Source: an uncultured Psychrosphaera sp. (GTDB lineage Bacteria; Pseudomonadota; Gammaproteobacteria; Enterobacterales; Alteromonadaceae). From it: 64,000 bases of DNA. Positions 57,197 through 64,000 of the stretch are shown here, in pieces. Numbering within the stretch: the first letter of the stretch is position 1; every line of letters starts with the position of its first letter. The notes below the pieces were generated by a model. That model saw only the letters and a program-made list of their open reading frames with translations. It was not told the origin of the DNA and searched no databases. The stretch covers positions 42,097 through 106,096 of the forward strand of contig NZ_CANMSK010000015.1 in the NCBI RefSeq assembly GCF_947500655.1. The letters are read 5' to 3'. The translations under genes and the position numbers were made by a program.

Positions 57197-58252
57197 TTAA
57201 TTTAACTCCAAATCTAAGTCCAGGGGTAACTTAACATTAGCTAAGTCCGTCGCACCTGTAAGCATTAAACAAACGTGAGCAAACATTGAATACGGGCAAG
57301 GTAAGGTATGAAACTTTATCCCTTGGTCAATTTGCGATAATTGATGAACCGCTGCATTTAAAATATGTGTTGGGATACGTTTTGCTTGGTTTAAATAAAG
57401 TGCTTGTTTGTTTTTCCACACTTTATGGCTGTCTAAAATTGATTTAGTGTCGAGTTTATAGTTTAACGCTTGGTTTAATTGTTGAATTAACACCACATCT
57501 TTTTGCAATGCCCAAAGGATAATATTTGGCTCCAATTCTTCAAGTTTTAAACGCTCAATAATATTAATACATTGCTTGGCATTACCAGCCCATAATTGAT
57601 CTATTAATTGAAAAACTGAATAACGAGATTGGTCGGCTACCAACTTTTCAACATCTGTTAAGGTGATATTAGAAGAGTTTAACGCCATAGATATCTTTTC
57701 AAGCTCTTGCGCACAGGCCAATAAATTACCAGCAGTATATTCCAATAAATACACTTGTGCTTCGTAACTCATTTGCATCTTGTGTTTGGCTAATTGATCT
57801 TTTAACCAACGTTGTAGATGATTGCCGTCAATATCATAAACTGGAATGTAAATACCGACTTTGTCGAGGCCTTTAAACCAAGCCGCGCGCGTTTGGCTAC
57901 TTTCTAGTTTTGGTCCAAAAATAACTAAACTAGTTTCAGCCGAGAGCTGCTCGGTTATTTGTTTTATCGCGTCACTGCCAGCTTTTGGCATTTTGCCAGT
58001 CGTGAGTTCTAATTCAATTAACTTAGTAGAAGAGAATAAAGACATAGATTGGCAATGGTCAATTAACTCATCCCATTCAAACTGATCGTCGTCAGACAAT
58101 CGAATAAACTCTTCAACACCTTGTTGCTTTGCAGCTTGTTTTATTTGTAAACGACAATCATTAATTTGAAACGGCTCATCACCAAACAATAAATAACAGG
58201 GCGCTAATCCATCTTTAAGTGTGGTTGCTATTTGATTGGCGTAAATTTTCAT
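57197..58252 (-). CDS. holA: DNA polymerase III subunit delta
   Basis: The clamp-loader delta subunit that opens the beta clamp (351 residues). LAPCYLLFGDEPFQINDC at 16-33 and MSLFSSTKLIELEL are typical, with the three-domain clamp-loader layout and a helical collar at the end. The order lptE-holA-nadD with spacers of 4-5 bases shows one operon. Confidence 0.93.
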   Translation of the reverse strand: MKIYANQIATTLKDGLAPCYLLFGDEPFQINDCRLQIKQAAKQQGVEEFIRLSDDDQFEWDELIDHCQSMSLFSSTKLIELELTTGKMPKAGSDAIKQITEQLSAETSLVIFGPKLESSQTRAAWFKGLDKVGIYIPVYDIDGNHLQRWLKDQLAKHKMQMSYEAQVYLLEYTAGNLLACAQELEKISMALNSSNITLTDVEKLVADQSRYSVFQLIDQLWAGNAKQCINIIERLKLEELEPNIILWALQKDVVLIQQLNQALNYKLDTKSILDSHKVWKNKQALYLNQAKRIPTHILNAAVHQLSQIDQGIKFHTLPCPYSMFAHVCLMLTGATDLANVKLPLDLDLELN

Positions 58253-58257
58253 AGCGG

Positions 58258-58761
58258 TTAATTAATACCATTGAGTTGCGACATAATACGGTCGCTGGCT
58301 AATACGCGTAACTCAGACAAAATCAATTGACGCTCACGTTCTTTACCAAGCGCATTGTTGGGATCGTCTTGAAACTCTCGGGTTAATTCAAAAGAGAAAT
58401 GTTGGGTTGGCTTGTTTGGCAAGCGGACTTCAAACTCAACCTGATAAATTAGTTCGTATTCAGCAACTTGACCGTTAGGAAATAATGACAGAGTACGGCG
58501 CTGAAATTGTTCAGGCAGTATTTTTAATTCGGCATTATTAACATTGAACTTAGGCAATAAAGTAACTTTATTTTGGCTTAGTCTTATTTTTACTTGTTTA
58601 GCCAAGGGGCTAAATTTTTTGCTAGAGGTTAAGTACAAGGTTTGTAATGAGTCAGGCAGATAGTAATGCCCTTTAAGTTTAAAACCACAACTTGATGAGA
58701 ATAAAGCAATTAAAATAGTGGTGAATACTAATACAGATTTCATAGTTGAAATGGTGCTCAT
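58258..58761 (-). CDS. lptE: LPS-assembly lipoprotein LptE
   Basis: It plugs the LptD barrel and delivers LPS to the cell surface (167 residues). The signal peptide ends in a lipobox-like SSSCGF, and FKLKGHYYLPDSLQTLYL follows, as in LptE. Three starts are possible (58764 TTG, 58761 ATG, 58743 ATG) and none has a clear ribosome-binding site. It lies between leuS and holA, the standard order. Confidence 0.92.
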   Translation of the reverse strand: MSTISTMKSVLVFTTILIALFSSSCGFKLKGHYYLPDSLQTLYLTSSKKFSPLAKQVKIRLSQNKVTLLPKFNVNNAELKILPEQFQRRTLSLFPNGQVAEYELIYQVEFEVRLPNKPTQHFSFELTREFQDDPNNALGKERERQLILSELRVLASDRIMSQLNGIN

Positions 58762-58880
58762 CAAATAATTTTAAGGATGGTTAAATTTATAACCAGACTA
58801 TTAAACGCTATTTAAGGTTTTTTTTAAATAGCCCAGCTAAAAAAGCTGAATTTAAAGGTCTAGTTATAAAATGCTAACTA

Positions 58881-58910
58881 CAAAGAAGCCAAGAGTTTAT
58901 CTTGGCTTCC
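58881..58910 (-). terminator. Likely terminator of leuS
   Basis: On the minus strand GAAGCCAAG and CTTGGCTTC form a perfect 9-bp stem around ATAAACT, then TTTG. The T run is short, so read-through into lptE is likely. Confidence 0.6.
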
Positions 58911-58951
58911 AATTTAACGGTTAGTTAATGCTATAAAGTTAATTAGCTGTA

Positions 58952-61819
<2,868 letters not shown>

Positions 61820-62150
61820 TAATACCAATTGAATTAATGAATTAGTTATTCAGCGAGAATTAAAAGGTTCATAGGTGAGGCATTGATTGAAGAGAATGGT
61901 TGTTCCCTTGTTGAAATCAATAACAAAGCATATGAAGCTTTTAAACTCGCCCTTCGGGAGCTTGTTAGAGGCGCGCCAAACTATTCATATGAGCAGCGCA
62001 AAATTTATTTGGTGTACGACTGCATGGATGCAGGAGATAGAGCGACTCAGGAGACAAAGCCGAGAATAACTATATCGACACAAATTTTGCTTATTCTCAC
62101 ACCTCTAACATAGCTCTGAACTAATCAATTCATTAATACAATTGGTATTA
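61820..62150. mobile_element. MITE-like element with about 30-bp terminal inverted repeats
   Basis: The left end TAATACCAATTGAATTAATG (61820-61839, continuing GAATTAG) and the right end, ending in CAATTGGTATTA at 62150, are inverse copies over about 30 bases with four mismatches by my count. The 331-base element has no transposase; its two short frames (61883-62113 and 61887-62069) lack any family signature. It contains a small CCCTTCGGG hairpin. Target duplication is unclear. It was probably mobilised by a related full-length IS. Confidence 0.6.
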
Positions 62151-62327
62151 GTAAATACAGAAAGAAAAATTATTTTTCTCGCTATTTACTGATCTCAAAC
62201 AATATTTTAGTTTATAAAGCATATTATGGTGTTATGCAGAAAGTAGCATGTTGGCAATAGCTTTATGTAGAAGCTTATATAAAGAGTGGCTTATACAAGT
62301 AAACATTTTGTGTTAGGAGGCAGTATT

Positions 62328-63560
62328 ATGGAATGGTTTAAAAGTGTTTATGACTTTATTGAGAGAAAGTTTTTCTTTACCTTAAGTCGAAAAATCATAG
62401 GGAATATAGGTTTTCTTTTTTTGTTTCAAATAGCAAATCTGTACTTGTTTTCTAGCTGGATGTCGTCGCCAGACATTGATGAAGGCACGATGAAAATGGT
62501 TTCGACTATTTTATTTATAGTTAGTGCGTTGAGCTTTATTTTTACCATTTTCTATATGCATCATCTGATTGTTAAGCCTGTGCAAGCCTTACTCTCGACA
62601 CTGAACAATATAAACCACACCAAAGGCGACCTTTCAACTCGCTTGCCTAAATTTAGCCACGACGAATTTACCGAGTTATCTACAGCGTATAATACCTTTG
62701 CCAATAACTTAACCGGCTTAATTAAACAGGTTTACCTAGATGCCCAAAGTGCAACTAAAGCCAATCAAACAGTGACCAGTCTGGTCAACGAGAGTTACCA
62801 ACAAGCTGATCAGCAAAAAACAATGAGTGACAATATTACAGATGCCGTGACACAAGTCAGCCAAAGTATTTTTGGGATTGTTAGCGCGTCGGAGCAAGTA
62901 ACCTCAACCAATGAAAAAAACCAAGGGCATGTGCAAAATGCCAATCAAATACTATCAAGCTCACAACAACAAATTGAAAAAATCACTCAACTGTTAAATC
63001 ACTTTTCTTCTACCGTAAAAGGCTTACAAGATAATGCAGATAATGTACGTAATATTTTAAAAGTAGTGGAAGGTTTTGCCGACCAAACCAACCTTTTAGC
63101 ATTAAACGCCGCTATTGAAGCAGCTAGAGCAGGAGAGGCCGGAAGAGGATTCGCCATTGTAGCTGATGAAGTGAGAAGTTTATCCAGCAAAGTATCGGAT
63201 GCAACGCAGCAGATCAGTAACTTCTTAAATCAAATGGAAACCTTGGTAAGTGAAACGCATACTGAATCAACCACACTGATCACAGAGTCTAGTAATATGG
63301 AACAAAGCATAAGAGACACATCAAGTATTTTTGAATTGATGAACCGCGATTTTGAAGAAAACGTAACGGCTTTTGGCGTCATTATGGAGTCAGTAACGTC
63401 ATTAGAAGTACAACAAAATAATACCGCAGATTTTGCTGCAGGAATTACCTCATTAAGTAATGACATTCAACAGCGTTTGCAATCAACCACAGAGCAGGCG
63501 AGTAAAGCACAAAGTATGGCTACTTCTACTCAAAAGGGGTTAGGGCAGTTTGTTGAGTAA
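62328..63560 (+). CDS. Methyl-accepting chemotaxis protein with minimal periplasmic part
   Basis: A 410-residue chemoreceptor from the ATG at 62328, which has a perfect AGGAGG seven bases upstream (a frame from 62286 is not needed). Two helices lie at about 20-45 and 57-80 with only about 15 residues between them, so no periplasmic sensor domain fits. HAMP follows ([21 protein letters not shown]), then the signalling hairpin with tip [20 protein letters not shown]. It may sense through the membrane or via a partner. It stands alone. Confidence 0.88.
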   Translation: MEWFKSVYDFIERKFFFTLSRKIIGNIGFLFLFQIANLYLFSSWMSSPDIDEGTMKMVSTILFIVSALSFIFTIFYMHHLIVKPVQALLSTLNNINHTKGDLSTRLPKFSHDEFTELSTAYNTFANNLTGLIKQVYLDAQSATKANQTVTSLVNESYQQADQQKTMSDNITDAVTQVSQSIFGIVSASEQVTSTNEKNQGHVQNANQILSSSQQQIEKITQLLNHFSSTVKGLQDNADNVRNILKVVEGFADQTNLLALNAAIEAARAGEAGRGFAIVADEVRSLSSKVSDATQQISNFLNQMETLVSETHTESTTLITESSNMEQSIRDTSSIFELMNRDFEENVTAFGVIMESVTSLEVQQNNTADFAAGITSLSNDIQQRLQSTTEQASKAQSMATSTQKGLGQFVE

Positions 63561-63578
63561 AATCAACTGTTTTTTTTA

Positions 63579-63601
63579 GAGCCTCTAATGAGGCTTATTT
63601 T
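63579..63601 (+). terminator. Possible terminator of the chemoreceptor gene
   Basis: AGCCTC and GAGGCT pair around TAAT and are followed by TATTTTC, 20 bases after the stop. Confidence 0.55.
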
Positions 63602-63639
63602 CTATTTGGTGTATTAACTTTGTCATGGTGCTTGTCAGA

Positions 63640-64000
63640 ATTCTAAGGTTTCGCCCCTCGGCAAGTTACCTTTTTGCAACAGCCCAAAAACGTAACCCAA
63701 AAAGGCCGTCCGTCACCAAATATCTATTTGTATTAAATACTAACTTTCATCTTCAAATACGGAAAAACATTCGTCCCTGAACATTTTCCTCAATCGGGCA
63801 TCCATGCCCGCTCGATTTAAGAAAAGTTATATTTAATACAGATATTTGAATCGGGAGGTAAAGCAGAGCGAAAAGCAAAATCGCGAACCTGCGGTTCGGA
63901 GACAATAAATAGGCTTATATGCTTGTAATGCCGATCAGTTAAGAAATATTTAACGATCCATTGACCGATCTTTTGAATAGTTCAAAATCCGATATCAATT
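63640..64000. repeat. Dispersed intergenic repeat at the right edge
   Basis: No gene is present. An inverted repeat with AAATATCT...GTATTAAATA on the left (63718-63740) and its near complement on the right (63828-63849) encloses the hairpin CGGGCAT-CC-ATGCCCG (63795-63810). The stretch CAAAAACGTAACCCAAAAAGG-like at 63685-63704 and this hairpin recur, from memory, between genes of many Alteromonadales. The CGAACC-TGC-GGTTCG hairpin at 63884-63898 also occurs in repeats A and B. The region continues past the window. Confidence 0.45.

Noticed and set aside
61883..62113. Two overlapping short frames between leuS and the chemoreceptor
   Set aside because: They lie wholly within the MITE-like element between its inverted repeats and show no domain; probably non-coding.

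Overview
The window looks like the chromosome of an AT-rich marine gammaproteobacterium of the order Alteromonadales, most likely Colwelliaceae (Colwellia or Thalassotalea type). The grounds are the block order mnmC/fabB-pdxB-asd-fimV-truA-accD-folC-dedD-cvpA-purF, tig-clpP-clpX-lon-hupB-ppiD and lipA-lipB-ybeD-dacA-rlpA-rodA-mrdA-rlmH-rsfS-nadD-holA-lptE-leuS, a MotY T-ring protein of the sodium-driven flagellar type beside rnt, FimV, and the low-GC codon use. The species cannot be fixed from the sequence alone.

Layout. 1-8.3 kb holds scattered metabolic and cell-envelope genes: an unknown membrane protein, a small Lys-rich protein, an exported alpha/beta hydrolase, an exported M28 metallopeptidase, a DUF3025 protein, the two-subunit 3-oxoacid CoA-transferase and a MepB-like protein. 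8.4-17.8 kb holds a small membrane-protein gene interrupted by one TGA, an RNase D-like exonuclease, an outer-membrane barrel, pssA, rnt facing motY, a NIT-domain chemoreceptor and a stand-alone MnmC oxidoreductase domain. 18.1-31.3 kb is the conserved fabB-to-purF block (lipid, B6, amino-acid, folate and purine synthesis, tRNA pseudouridylation, polar organisation). 31.5-41.8 kb holds folD, a five-gene tRNA operon with two identical tRNA-Pro copies, the proteostasis block tig-clpP-clpX-lon, hupB, tRNA-Asp and ppiD.

41.8-45.7 kb is an accessory region between ppiD and ychF. It is framed by degenerate 7-bp repeat clusters in opposite orientation and contains two related 72-bp direct repeats and two integron attC-like sites. 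Its cargo is an orphan Imm63-type immunity protein, a two-gene unit of a SLATT/DUF4231-like two-helix membrane protein translationally coupled (ATGA) to a GTP cyclohydrolase II homologue, a membrane-protein gene split by one TAA, and a small lipoprotein. The SLATT plus cyclohydrolase pair is the best candidate for an undescribed system: the enzyme keeps its zinc ligands and catalytic Asp/Arg but has Met at the position of a catalytic Tyr, which suggests a changed product used as a signal or defence metabolite.

45.7-61.6 kb is entirely on the minus strand: ychF-pth-rplY, then a long lipoylation, cell-wall, ribosome-maturation, NAD, replication and LPS-transport cluster ending at leuS. 61.6-64 kb holds a MITE-like element of about 330 bp, a second chemoreceptor and dispersed repeats. 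Regulatory signals that can be read include a near-perfect sigma-70 promoter with GC-rich discriminator for the tRNA operon, a FabR/DesT-like palindrome over the fabB -35 box, a sigma-32-like promoter for lon, many intrinsic terminators, one terminator hairpin lying inside the first codons of folC, and a long hairpin just before asd.
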